Origin: Clostridia bacterium
Lineage (GTDB): Bacteria; Bacillota; Clostridia; Oscillospirales; Butyricicoccaceae
Assembly: GCA_017552495.1 (NCBI GenBank)
Contig: JAFZPW010000087.1
Location: forward strand, 1 to 11,127
Reading direction: 5' to 3'
DNA: 11,127 nt
In this document: one piece after another, positions 6,255 through 11,127 of the stretch
Layout: every line of letters starts with the position of its first letter
How positions within the stretch are numbered: the stretch's first letter is position 1
Notes under the pieces: model-generated
Database searches by the model: none
Seen by the model: the letters and a program-made list of their open reading frames with translations, nothing else
What the model was told of the DNA's origin: nothing
Translations under genes and position numbers: made by a program

Positions 6255-6536
6255 ATGCTGGAACGGCTTTCGGATCTGAGCTGCCGGCAGGTAGTGGATC
6301 TGGACAGCGGCGCCCGTATCGGCGCCGTGCGCGACGCGGTGATCGATCTGCAAACCGGCCGGGTGACGGCGCTCATTGTGCCCGGACGGCTGCGCAGCCT
6401 GGGACTTTTGGGCAGGGAAGAGGAGATCTGCGTCCCATGGGAGGCGGTGCGCCGGGTGGGAGAGGATCTGATTTTTGTCCGTCTGCGGCGGAAAACGGAC
6501 GGGGAAGGAACGGCTTCGGAAGAAAATCTGCCTTGA
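6255..6536 (+). CDS. YlmC/YmxH-family sporulation protein (PRC-barrel)
   Basis: A 93-residue soluble protein. It opens MLERLSDLSCRQVVDLDSG and continues with GAVRDAVIDLQTGRVTALIVPG, the PRC-barrel pattern of the YlmC/YmxH family. A further ICVPWEAVRRVGEDLIFVRL strand set matches the end of that domain, followed by a charged tail. Members are common in endospore-forming Bacillota and are named as sporulation proteins. The biochemical role is not established, and I cannot tell YlmC from YmxH. The ATG is preceded by AAAGGAGAGG (6237-6246). The gene stands between the thiT terminator and the rpsB promoter, so it should have its own promoter. No convincing sigma-A site was found in 6169-6236. Confidence 0.85.
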   Translation: MLERLSDLSCRQVVDLDSGARIGAVRDAVIDLQTGRVTALIVPGRLRSLGLLGREEEICVPWEAVRRVGEDLIFVRLRRKTDGEGTASEENLP

Positions 6537-6572
6537 AAAGGGAGAAAATTCCGATTTTTTTACAAAAAACCC

Positions 6573-6601
6573 TTGCATTGCGGCGCCCGTTGTGATACGA
6601 T
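6573..6601 (+). promoter_or_regulatory. Extended -10 promoter of the rpsB-tsf operon
   Basis: The -35 is TTGCAT (6573-6578) and the -10 is TACGAT (6596-6601), with a 17-bp spacer. TGA before the -10 gives an extended -10. A T-rich and A-rich stretch (6554-6570) just upstream could act as an UP element. Transcription should start near 6608. Confidence 0.82.
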
Positions 6602-6607
6602 TATTTA

Positions 6608-6727
6608 GCTGTCGAAGAATGCTACTTCGCCGGACGACACACATTGCGTAAGGCCGAGGAAAGTGCCCGCGAGGGTCCCGGAGCCGATGAGCGTGGTGGA
6701 GGAAATAACTTAAAGGAGGACACAACA
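6608..6727 (+). promoter_or_regulatory. Structured 5' leader of rpsB (candidate r-protein leader)
   Basis: About 120 nt separate the predicted transcription start from ATG 6728. A hairpin sits at the extreme 5' end, with outer pairs TGTCG/CGACA (6610-6614 with 6635-6639) and inner AAG/CTT, leaving an asymmetric internal loop. Further on, GGCC/GGAGCC (6652-6655 with 6670-6675) can enclose CCC-GCGA-GGG (6665-6674 region), which has a GNRA-type loop; the two pairings partly compete. The Shine-Dalgarno AAAGGAGGA (6712-6720) lies downstream. S2 autoregulates rpsB-tsf in E. coli through its leader. That this leader does the same is inference. Confidence 0.5.
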
Positions 6728-7531
6728 ATGTCTGTCATTAGCATGAAGCAACTGCTGGAGGCTGGCGTTCATTTCGGACACCAGACCCGCCGCTGGAACC
6801 CCACGATGGCCGAGTACATCTTTATGGAGAGAAACGGCATCTACATCATCGATCTGCAAAAGACGGTGAAAAAGCTGGAAGAAGCCTACTTCTTCGTTCG
6901 TGACCTGGCTGCCGAGGGCGGCACCGTCCTGTTCGTCGGCACTAAGAAGCAGGCGCAGGACGCCGTGAAGGAAGAGGCCGAAAAGGTCGGCATGTACTAT
7001 GTCAACGCCCGTTGGCTGGGCGGTATGCTCACCAACTTCAAGACCATGCGTCAGCGCGTCGAGCGCCTGAATCAGCTCAACCGCATGAGCGAGGACGGCA
7101 CCTTCGACCTGCTCCCCAAGAAGGAAGTCATCAAGCTCCGCCTCGAGATCGAGAAGCTGGAGAAATATCTGGGCGGCGTCAAGGAAATGCGCAAGCTGCC
7201 CGGCGCTCTGTTCGTGGTGGATCTCCGCAAGGAGAAGAACGCCATCGCCGAGGCCCGCAAGCTGGGCATCCCCATCGTCGCCATCGTCGATACCAACTGC
7301 GATCCCGATGAGGCTGATTACGTCATCCCCGGCAACGACGACGCCATCCGCGCCATCAAGTTGATCGCCGCCACCATGGGCGCCGCCATCACCGAAGGCC
7401 GTCAGGGCGAGCAGCTTAACGTTTCCGATGAGACCGCTCCCGCTGCCGAGGAGCAGGCTCCCGTGGACACTACCCCCCGCGCTCCCAGAAAGCGCGCCTC
7501 CAAGACTGCGGAGGAAATTGCCGGCGAATAA
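6728..7531 (+). CDS. rpsB: 30S ribosomal protein S2 (uS2)
   Basis: A 267-residue protein beginning [20 protein letters not shown]2 hallmarks are [49 protein letters not shown], a coiled-coil region around residues 105-155, and [13 protein letters not shown] and [13 protein letters not shown] near the end. The C-terminal 40 or so residues are low-complexity Ala/Glu/Pro/Arg, as in many clostridial S2 proteins. S2 joins the 30S subunit late and is needed for binding S1-like factors and mRNA. The ATG at 6728 follows AAAGGAGGA with good spacing. An in-frame TTG at 6644 would place coding sequence in the leader and is rejected. It is followed by tsf in the near-universal rpsB-tsf order. Confidence 0.99.
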   Translation: MSVISMKQLLEAGVHFGHQTRRWNPTMAEYIFMERNGIYIIDLQKTVKKLEEAYFFVRDLAAEGGTVLFVGTKKQAQDAVKEEAEKVGMYYVNARWLGGMLTNFKTMRQRVERLNQLNRMSEDGTFDLLPKKEVIKLRLEIEKLEKYLGGVKEMRKLPGALFVVDLRKEKNAIAEARKLGIPIVAIVDTNCDPDEADYVIPGNDDAIRAIKLIAATMGAAITEGRQGEQLNVSDETAPAAEEQAPVDTTPRAPRKRASKTAEEIAGE

Positions 7532-7564
7532 GCCGCAACGCAACCCTGAAACCCCAAACAGGAC

Positions 7565-7595
7565 GGGGCGGTGCCTCGCACCGTCCCTTTTCGTT
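7565..7595 (+). terminator. Intercistronic hairpin terminator/attenuator between rpsB and tsf
   Basis: GGGGCGGTGC (7565-7574) pairs with GCACCGTCCC (7578-7587), 10 bp with one G-U pair and a CTC loop. TTTTCGTTT follows. No sigma-A promoter was found between it and tsf, so it probably acts as a partial terminator lowering tsf expression relative to rpsB. Confidence 0.75.
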
Positions 7596-7631
7596 TGAAA
7601 ACAATTCTGATTCTTTAGGAGGATAAATCTT

Positions 7632-8558
7632 ATGGCATTTACTGCTTCTGACGTGATGAAACTGCGTGAAATGACCGGCTGCGGTATGATGGACTGCAAA
7701 AAGGCCCTCACCGAGACCGACGGCGATGTGGACAAGGCCATTGAGCTGCTGCGGGAAAAGGGCCTGGCTTCTCAGGCCAAGAAGGCCGGCCGCGTGGCCG
7801 CCGAGGGCATGGCGTACGCCGCCGTTTACGACGGTGTGGGCGTTGTGGTGGAGGTCAACTGCGAGACCGACTTCGTGGCCAACGGCGAGTTGTTCCAGAA
7901 CTTCGTCAAGGGTGTGGCTCAGGTCATCGCCAGAGAGAACCCCGCCGATCTGGAGGCGCTGGCCGCCTGCACCTGGATCGACGGTAAGGGCACCGTCGCT
8001 TCCGCCAAGGACGAGATCTTCCTCTCTTTGCGGGAGAATATGCAGATCCGCCGCTTCGCCCGTATGGACACCGGCGTTTCCGTTCCCTACGTCCACATGA
8101 AGGGCAAGATCGGCGTTCTGGTCAACCTTGACGTGGAGGGCGGCGTTGATGCCACCGAGATCGGCAAGGATGTGGCCATGCAGATCGCCGCGCTCAATCC
8201 CCGCTTCTGGGACAAGAGCATGGTCACCGAAGAAGTTCTGGCCGAGGAAAAGAAGATCGTTCTGGCCCAGATGGACAACGATCCCAAGATGGCAAACAAG
8301 CCCCAGCAGGTCAAGGAGAATATCGCTGCCGGCAAGATGAATAAGTTCTATGCCGAAAACTGCCTGCTCCAGCAGGATTTCGTCCGCGGCGATATCTTCA
8401 CCGGCACGGTGGAGGCTTACATTGCCGACGCCGCCAGAAAACTGGGCGGCAAGGTCACCTTCAAGAATGCCGTTCGCTTCGAGCGGGGCGAGGGCATCGA
8501 GAAGAAGCAGGAGAACTTTGCGGAAGAGATCGCCAAAATGGCCGGCGGTCAGGTCTGA
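7632..8558 (+). CDS. tsf: Translation elongation factor Ts
   Basis: A 308-residue protein with the N-terminal UBA-like domain VMKLREMTGCGMMDCKKAL, which matches the first EF-Ts signature, and the core contact motif TDFV (Thr79-Asp80-Phe81-Val82), which in E. coli inserts into EF-Tu to displace magnesium. A dimerisation/core domain follows, ending with the conserved LLQQDFVRG region and VRFERGEGIEKK. EF-Ts is the guanine nucleotide exchange factor for EF-Tu. The ATG at 7632 follows TAGGAGG (7616-7622). It is second in the rpsB-tsf operon, after an intercistronic hairpin 100 bp downstream of rpsB, and ends at a strong terminator. Confidence 0.99.
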   Translation: MAFTASDVMKLREMTGCGMMDCKKALTETDGDVDKAIELLREKGLASQAKKAGRVAAEGMAYAAVYDGVGVVVEVNCETDFVANGELFQNFVKGVAQVIARENPADLEALAACTWIDGKGTVASAKDEIFLSLRENMQIRRFARMDTGVSVPYVHMKGKIGVLVNLDVEGGVDATEIGKDVAMQIAALNPRFWDKSMVTEEVLAEEKKIVLAQMDNDPKMANKPQQVKENIAAGKMNKFYAENCLLQQDFVRGDIFTGTVEAYIADAARKLGGKVTFKNAVRFERGEGIEKKQENFAEEIAKMAGGQV

Positions 8559-8579
8559 TCGAGAATTTGTGTAACGACG

Positions 8580-8614
8580 CGCCCGCTGCGGCCTAAGCCG
8601 CAGCGGGCGTTTTT
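8580..8614 (+). terminator. Strong intrinsic terminator after tsf
   Basis: CGCCCGCTGCGGC (8580-8592) and GCCGCAGCGGGCG (8597-8609) form a perfect 13-bp stem with a CTAA loop, followed by five T. It ends the rpsB-tsf operon. Confidence 0.96.
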
Positions 8615-8637
8615 GCGCGTGGTTCTATGCCGGACGA

Positions 8638-8666
8638 TTGACAGGCTGCGGGCCGTGGGGTATGAT
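8638..8666 (+). promoter_or_regulatory. Strong sigma-A-type promoter for mutY-CHR operon
   Basis: The -35 is a perfect TTGACA (8638-8643) and the -10 is TATGAT (8661-8666), with a 17-bp spacer. The mutY start lies about 30 bp downstream. Confidence 0.87.
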
Positions 8667-8681
8667 AAAAGCGTCGAAAAG

Positions 8682-8689
8682 AAAGGGGG
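8682..8689 (+). promoter_or_regulatory. Shine-Dalgarno deciding the mutY start
   Basis: AAAGGGGG ends immediately before an in-frame ATG at 8690, too close to serve it. It is 6 nt before GTG 8696, which is therefore the preferred start. Confidence 0.7.
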
Positions 8690-8695
8690 ATGCCT

Positions 8696-9751
8696 GTGAA
8701 TGAACGGCTGAAGATTCTGCCGGAGCGGCTGCTTCCGTGGTTTGCCGCCCATGCGCGGCCGCTCCCCTGGCGAAAAGACCGGGATCCCTACCGGGTATGG
8801 GTTTCGGAGATCATGCTGCAGCAGACCCGGGTGGAGGCGGTAAAGAACTATTACGATCGATTCCTTCTGGCGCTGCCCGATGTGCTTGCGCTGGCGAACG
8901 CGCCGGAAGAAAAACTGATGAAGCTGTGGGAGGGATTGGGCTATTACAGCCGCGCCCGCAATCTGCAAAAGGCGGCAAAGCAGGTGGCGCAGGCGGGAGG
9001 CGCGTTTCCCGACACCCGCGAGGGGCTTCTGGCGCTGCCCGGCGTGGGAGAATATACGGCGGGGGCCGTGGCCTCCATTTGTTTTGACCGCCCCTGCGCC
9101 GCTGTGGACGGCAACGTGCTGCGGGTGCTGTCCCGCTTTTTGGCCGATCCCACTCCCATCGACAGTCCCGCCTGTAAACGGCAGGCCCGTGAGGCGCTGG
9201 AAACGGTGTATCCCCGGGGACGGTGCGGTGACTTTACCCAAGCGCTCATGGAGTTGGGAGCCACGGTTTGTTTGCCCAACGGCGCGCCGGACTGCGGCGT
9301 CTGTCCGCTGGCGAAAGACTGTCTGGCCCATCGGCGTGGCGCGCAGCGGGACTATCCGAAAAAGGGCGCGAAAAAGGCGCGCCGGGCCGAGGAAAGAACC
9401 GTGTTTCTCCTGCGCTGCGGCGACGCGCTGGCGATGGAAAAGCGGCCGGAAAAGGGCCTTTTGGCCGGGCTGTGGCAGCTTCCCAATCTGCCGGGCAGAC
9501 TTACGCCGCAGGAGGCCGTGGACACGGCGGAACAATGGGGACTTTGTCCCGCGGCGCTGACGGCGGAATTGCACAAAACACATATTTTTACCCATATGGA
9601 ATGGAATATGACGGGCTATGAGATCCGCTGTGCCCGGGAGGGCGGCGGCTTTTTCTGGGCTACGAAGACTGACCGGCGGGAGGGATATGCCTTGCCCACC
9701 GCGTTTCGGCAGTTTTTATTCCCGGAGGAGAGAGAGGAGAGAGAGAAATGA
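8696..9751 (+). CDS. mutY: Adenine DNA glycosylase MutY
   Basis: A 351-residue protein from GTG 8696; ATG 8690 would add two residues. The HhH-GPD domain has LPWRKDRDPYRVWVSEIMLQQT with catalytic Glu38, then the helix-hairpin-helix LPGVGEYTAGAVAS and VDGNVLR with catalytic Asp138. The [4Fe-4S] loop is C192-x7-C200-x2-C203-x5-C209, one residue longer in the first gap than in E. coli. A C-terminal NUDIX-like 8-oxoguanine recognition domain follows (GLLAGLWQLPNLPG, HTHIFTHMEW-type end). MutY removes adenine mispaired with 8-oxoguanine, preventing G:C to T:A changes. The gene ends in an all-purine tract encoding EEREEREK, and its stop overlaps the next start (ATGA), so the CHR genes are translationally coupled to it. 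Confidence 0.97.
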   Translation: MNERLKILPERLLPWFAAHARPLPWRKDRDPYRVWVSEIMLQQTRVEAVKNYYDRFLLALPDVLALANAPEEKLMKLWEGLGYYSRARNLQKAAKQVAQAGGAFPDTREGLLALPGVGEYTAGAVASICFDRPCAAVDGNVLRVLSRFLADPTPIDSPACKRQAREALETVYPRGRCGDFTQALMELGATVCLPNGAPDCGVCPLAKDCLAHRRGAQRDYPKKGAKKARRAEERTVFLLRCGDALAMEKRPEKGLLAGLWQLPNLPGRLTPQEAVDTAEQWGLCPAALTAELHKTHIFTHMEWNMTGYEIRCAREGGGFFWATKTDRREGYALPTAFRQFLFPEEREEREK

Positions 9752-10290
9752 GGGAATATTTGCGGCTGTTCGGCGCGTTTGCCCGCATCGGCGCGCTGAC
9801 CTTTGGCGGCGGCTATGCCATGCTGCCCATGCTGCAAAAGGAAGTGGTGGAACAATACGGCTGGGCCACCGAGGAGGAACTGATGGACTATTACGCCATC
9901 GGCCAATGCACTCCCGGCGTGATCGCCGTCAACACCGCCACCTTTGTGGGGCGGAAGCAGAAGGGGGCGTTGGGCGCCGTTGCCGCCACGCTGGGCGTTG
10001 TTTTTCCGTCTTTGGTGATTATCACCGCCATCGCCGCCTTTCTGGCCAATTTTGCCGATCTGCCGGCGGTGAAAAACGCCTTTGCCGGGATCCGCGTGTG
10101 CGTCTGTGTGCTGATTTTTAACGCGGTGTGCAGACTGTGGAAAAAATCCGTGGTAGATCGACCCGCTCTGGTTATCTGTCTGGCGGTGCTGATGGGGTCG
10201 CTGGTTCTGAAATTCTCGCCGGTGGTGTTCGTGGTGCTGGCGGGCGCGGCGGGCGTGGCCGTGAAAGCATGGGAGGCGAGACGGTCGTGA
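9748..10290 (+). CDS. Chromate transporter (CHR) family, first half-size subunit
   Basis: A 180-residue membrane protein. It carries one CHR domain: FARIGALTFGGGYAMLPML (GGGYAM at 20-25), IGQCTPGVIAVNTATFVG (TPG at 55-57), then a glycine-rich GALGAVAATLGVVFPS and further hydrophobic segments. Short-chain CHR proteins occur as adjacent pairs; in Bacillus subtilis two such proteins (YwrA and YwrB) act together in chromate efflux. In an anaerobe the natural substrate may be another oxyanion such as sulfate, which is inference. The ATG overlaps the mutY stop, and the purine-rich end of mutY supplies its Shine-Dalgarno. The stop overlaps the GTG of the partner gene, which favours stoichiometric synthesis of a two-subunit transporter. 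Confidence 0.92.
   Translation: MREYLRLFGAFARIGALTFGGGYAMLPMLQKEVVEQYGWATEEELMDYYAIGQCTPGVIAVNTATFVGRKQKGALGAVAATLGVVFPSLVIITAIAAFLANFADLPAVKNAFAGIRVCVCVLIFNAVCRLWKKSVVDRPALVICLAVLMGSLVLKFSPVVFVVLAGAAGVAVKAWEARRS
10271..10276 (+). promoter_or_regulatory. Shine-Dalgarno deciding the start of the second CHR gene
   Basis: GGGAGG, within the end of the first CHR gene, lies 10 nt before GTG 10287. It overlaps the in-frame ATG at 10269, making GTG 10287 the better start. Confidence 0.65.
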
Positions 10291-10871
10291 TTTTTCTGAA
10301 GTTGTTTTTTGAATTTTTCAAGGTGGGACTGTTCGCCGTGGGCGGCGGCATGGCGACCTTCCCCTTTCTCAGCGAGCTGGGGCCGCGCACGGGCTGGTTT
10401 ACTCAAAATCAGCTTGCCGATATGGTGGCTGTGTCGGAATCTACGCCGGGACCCATCGGCGTCAATATGGCCAGTTATGTGGGTTTTACCACGGCGGGCG
10501 TTCCCGGCGCGGCGGCAGCCACGCTGGGGCTTATTACCCCTTCGGTGATTATCATTCTGCTGGTGGCGCGGATGCTTGCCGCTTTCCGCGACAGCAAGCT
10601 GGTCAAGGATATTTTTTACGGTCTGCGCCCCGCTTCCACGGGACTGATCGCCGCCGCCGGGATCTCGGTGGTCCTGCTGGCCCTGCTGGACAGAGCGGCT
10701 TATGCTTCCAGCGGACGGCTTCTGGATCTGTTCCAATGGAAGGGCTTTTTGCTGGCGGCGGCGCTGCTGTATTTCACCCGCTGGTGCAAGCCGACCAAAG
10801 AACTGCATCCCGTGGCGTTCATCGCCTTCGCCGCGGCGGCGGGCATTTTGTTCCGCTTCGCGGGGGCGTGA
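10287..10871 (+). CDS. Chromate transporter (CHR) family, second half-size subunit
   Basis: A 194-residue membrane protein with a second CHR domain: FEFFKVGLFAVGGGMATFPF (GGGMAT at 19-24), VSESTPGPIGVNMASYVGF (TPGP at 53-56), then GVPGAAAATLGLITPSVII and more hydrophobic segments. It is homologous to the preceding protein but differs in the family-typical way (TPGPIGVN against TPGVIAVN). The two are therefore the usual non-identical halves, probably in opposite membrane orientation. The GTG at 10287 overlaps the stop of the first gene (GTGA). A longer frame extends upstream to 10128, but it overlaps conserved coding sequence of the first gene and encodes a Gly/Arg-rich tail unlike CHR, so it is rejected. 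A terminator follows 15 bp after the stop. Confidence 0.92.
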   Translation: MIFLKLFFEFFKVGLFAVGGGMATFPFLSELGPRTGWFTQNQLADMVAVSESTPGPIGVNMASYVGFTTAGVPGAAAATLGLITPSVIIILLVARMLAAFRDSKLVKDIFYGLRPASTGLIAAAGISVVLLALLDRAAYASSGRLLDLFQWKGFLLAAALLYFTRWCKPTKELHPVAFIAFAAAAGILFRFAGA

Positions 10872-10886
10872 TTGTTCGGCAAGGAA

Positions 10887-10920
10887 ATCCCCGGCCACAG
10901 TTTTGTGGCCGGGGATGTTT
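10887..10920. terminator. Convergent intrinsic terminator between the CHR genes and the DUF1540 gene
   Basis: ATCCCCGGCCACA (10887-10899) and TGTGGCCGGGGAT (10904-10916) form a perfect 13-bp stem with a GTTT loop. GTTTC follows on the plus strand and TTCC on the minus strand, so T tracts are weak in both directions. It lies between convergent stops at 10871 and 10920, and probably serves both. Confidence 0.8.
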
Positions 10921-11127
10921 CATATCAGTTTTTTGCTGTCAAAGGTGCAGCACTGGGTGTCGCGGGCGCTGCGGGCGGCAGGGCCGCCGCCGATGTCCAC
11001 ACTGGGGGCGCGGCACTTGCATTCCTCATTGAAAACGCAGTGCATGGCCTCACAGACGATATCGGTTTCCGGTTCGGCGGCGAAAACCTGCCGGGCAGCG
11101 TTTTCATAGGTGACGGCCCGCAGGGCA
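10920..11127 (-). CDS. DUF1540 cysteine-rich protein, C-terminal part (start outside window)
   Basis: Read on the minus strand, the frame is open from the right edge (codons from 11126) to a TGA at 10922-10920, giving 68 residues. It contains IVCEAMHCVFNEECKCRAP, then VDIGGG and TQCCTFDSKKLI at the end. The spacing C-x4-C-x5-C-x-C and the ending TxCxTF match DUF1540, a short cysteine-rich domain common in Clostridia, often small proteins of 50-110 residues and probably metal binding. The region before it (residues 1-22) has no cysteine and is not a second repeat as far as seen. An ATG inside (residue 28) is not a credible start because it would cut the motif. Function is unknown; the family call is good. 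Confidence 0.8.
   Translation of the reverse strand, partial: ALRAVTYENAARQVFAAEPETDIVCEAMHCVFNEECKCRAPSVDIGGGPAARSARDTQCCTFDSKKLI

Noticed and set aside
6655..6672. GAGGAAAGT followed by GCCCG in the rpsB leader, reminiscent of the RNase P RNA conserved region
   Set aside because: The match is about nine bases, the next conserved bases differ, and there is no room or further conserved block for an RNase P RNA of 300 nt or more.
6644..6727. In-frame TTG that would lengthen S2 by 28 residues
   Set aside because: The extension lies in the structured leader, has no ribosome binding site, and S2 proteins start as at 6728, where a strong Shine-Dalgarno exists.
6710..7741. A 343-codon minus-strand frame opposite rpsB and the start of tsf
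   Set aside because: It crosses the intercistronic terminator, and its sequence is low-complexity Gly/Leu/His from the opposite strand of rpsB.
8549..9595. A 348-codon minus-strand frame opposite mutY
   Set aside because: Covers the tsf terminator and the mutY promoter, with no domain features; a shadow of mutY.
10128..10286. Upstream extension of the second CHR gene
   Set aside because: It encodes a Gly/Arg-rich segment unlike CHR and overlaps the conserved frame of the first CHR gene; GTG 10287 has the better-placed ribosome binding site.
9891..10898. A 335-codon minus-strand frame opposite the CHR genes
   Set aside because: Arg/Gln/His-rich antisense of membrane-protein codons with no recognisable motif.
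1..11127. Search for mobile elements, CRISPR repeats, integration sites, defence genes or a new biosynthetic cluster
   Set aside because: No transposase, integrase, direct repeat array or cluster of unknown genes is present; gene content is conserved housekeeping.

Overview
The window is a chromosomal housekeeping segment from a GC-rich member of the Bacillota, most likely class Clostridia and plausibly an Oscillospirales-type gut anaerobe. That placement is inferred from gene content: HPr kinase/phosphorylase, the ECF thiamine S-component ThiT under a TPP riboswitch, a YlmC/YmxH sporulation-family protein, four-cysteine zinc-ribbon forms of L32 and L28, a PDZ-radical SAM-DUF512 protein next to Der, and a DUF1540 protein. 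I see no insertion sequence, integrase, CRISPR array, tRNA or rRNA. No gene-free stretch exceeds about 230 bases.

Layout from left to right. (1) 2-520: the 3' part of a DUF177/YceD gene followed by rpmF (L32), closed by a hairpin terminator. (2) 611-3936: a radical SAM/DUF512 gene, der (ribosome-assembly GTPase) and plsY (acyl-phosphate glycerol-3-phosphate acyltransferase), all on the plus strand. A bidirectional terminator separates plsY from (3) rpmB (L28, minus strand, 4001-4189). rpmB and (4) hprK (4418-5365) diverge from a shared intergenic region with a good promoter on each strand. (5) Directly after hprK come a strong promoter, a TPP riboswitch, an intrinsic terminator and thiT (to 6116), then another terminator. 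(6) ylmC/ymxH (6255-6536). (7) A strong extended -10 promoter, a roughly 120-nt structured leader, rpsB (S2), an intercistronic hairpin terminator, tsf (EF-Ts) and a perfect 13-bp terminator. (8) A near-consensus promoter drives mutY and two half-length chromate-transporter (CHR) genes, joined by ATGA and GTGA stop/start overlaps. (9) A convergent terminator and the 3' end of a minus-strand DUF1540 cysteine-rich gene, which runs off the right edge.

Much of the window concerns translation: L32, L28, S2, EF-Ts, the 50S-assembly GTPase Der, and the DUF177 partner of L32. PlsY (phospholipid synthesis), HprK (carbon catabolite control), ThiT (thiamine uptake) and MutY (8-oxoguanine repair) are core functions beside them. 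Five promoters were read directly (rpmB, hprK, thiT, rpsB, mutY), and all have a 17-bp spacer.

I did not find a clearly new multi-gene system. The items most worth a second look are the uncharacterised PDZ-radical SAM-DUF512 protein in a ribosome-assembly neighbourhood, the structured rpsB leader, the mutY-CHR translationally coupled operon with its all-purine junction, and a perfect dyad just upstream of der.
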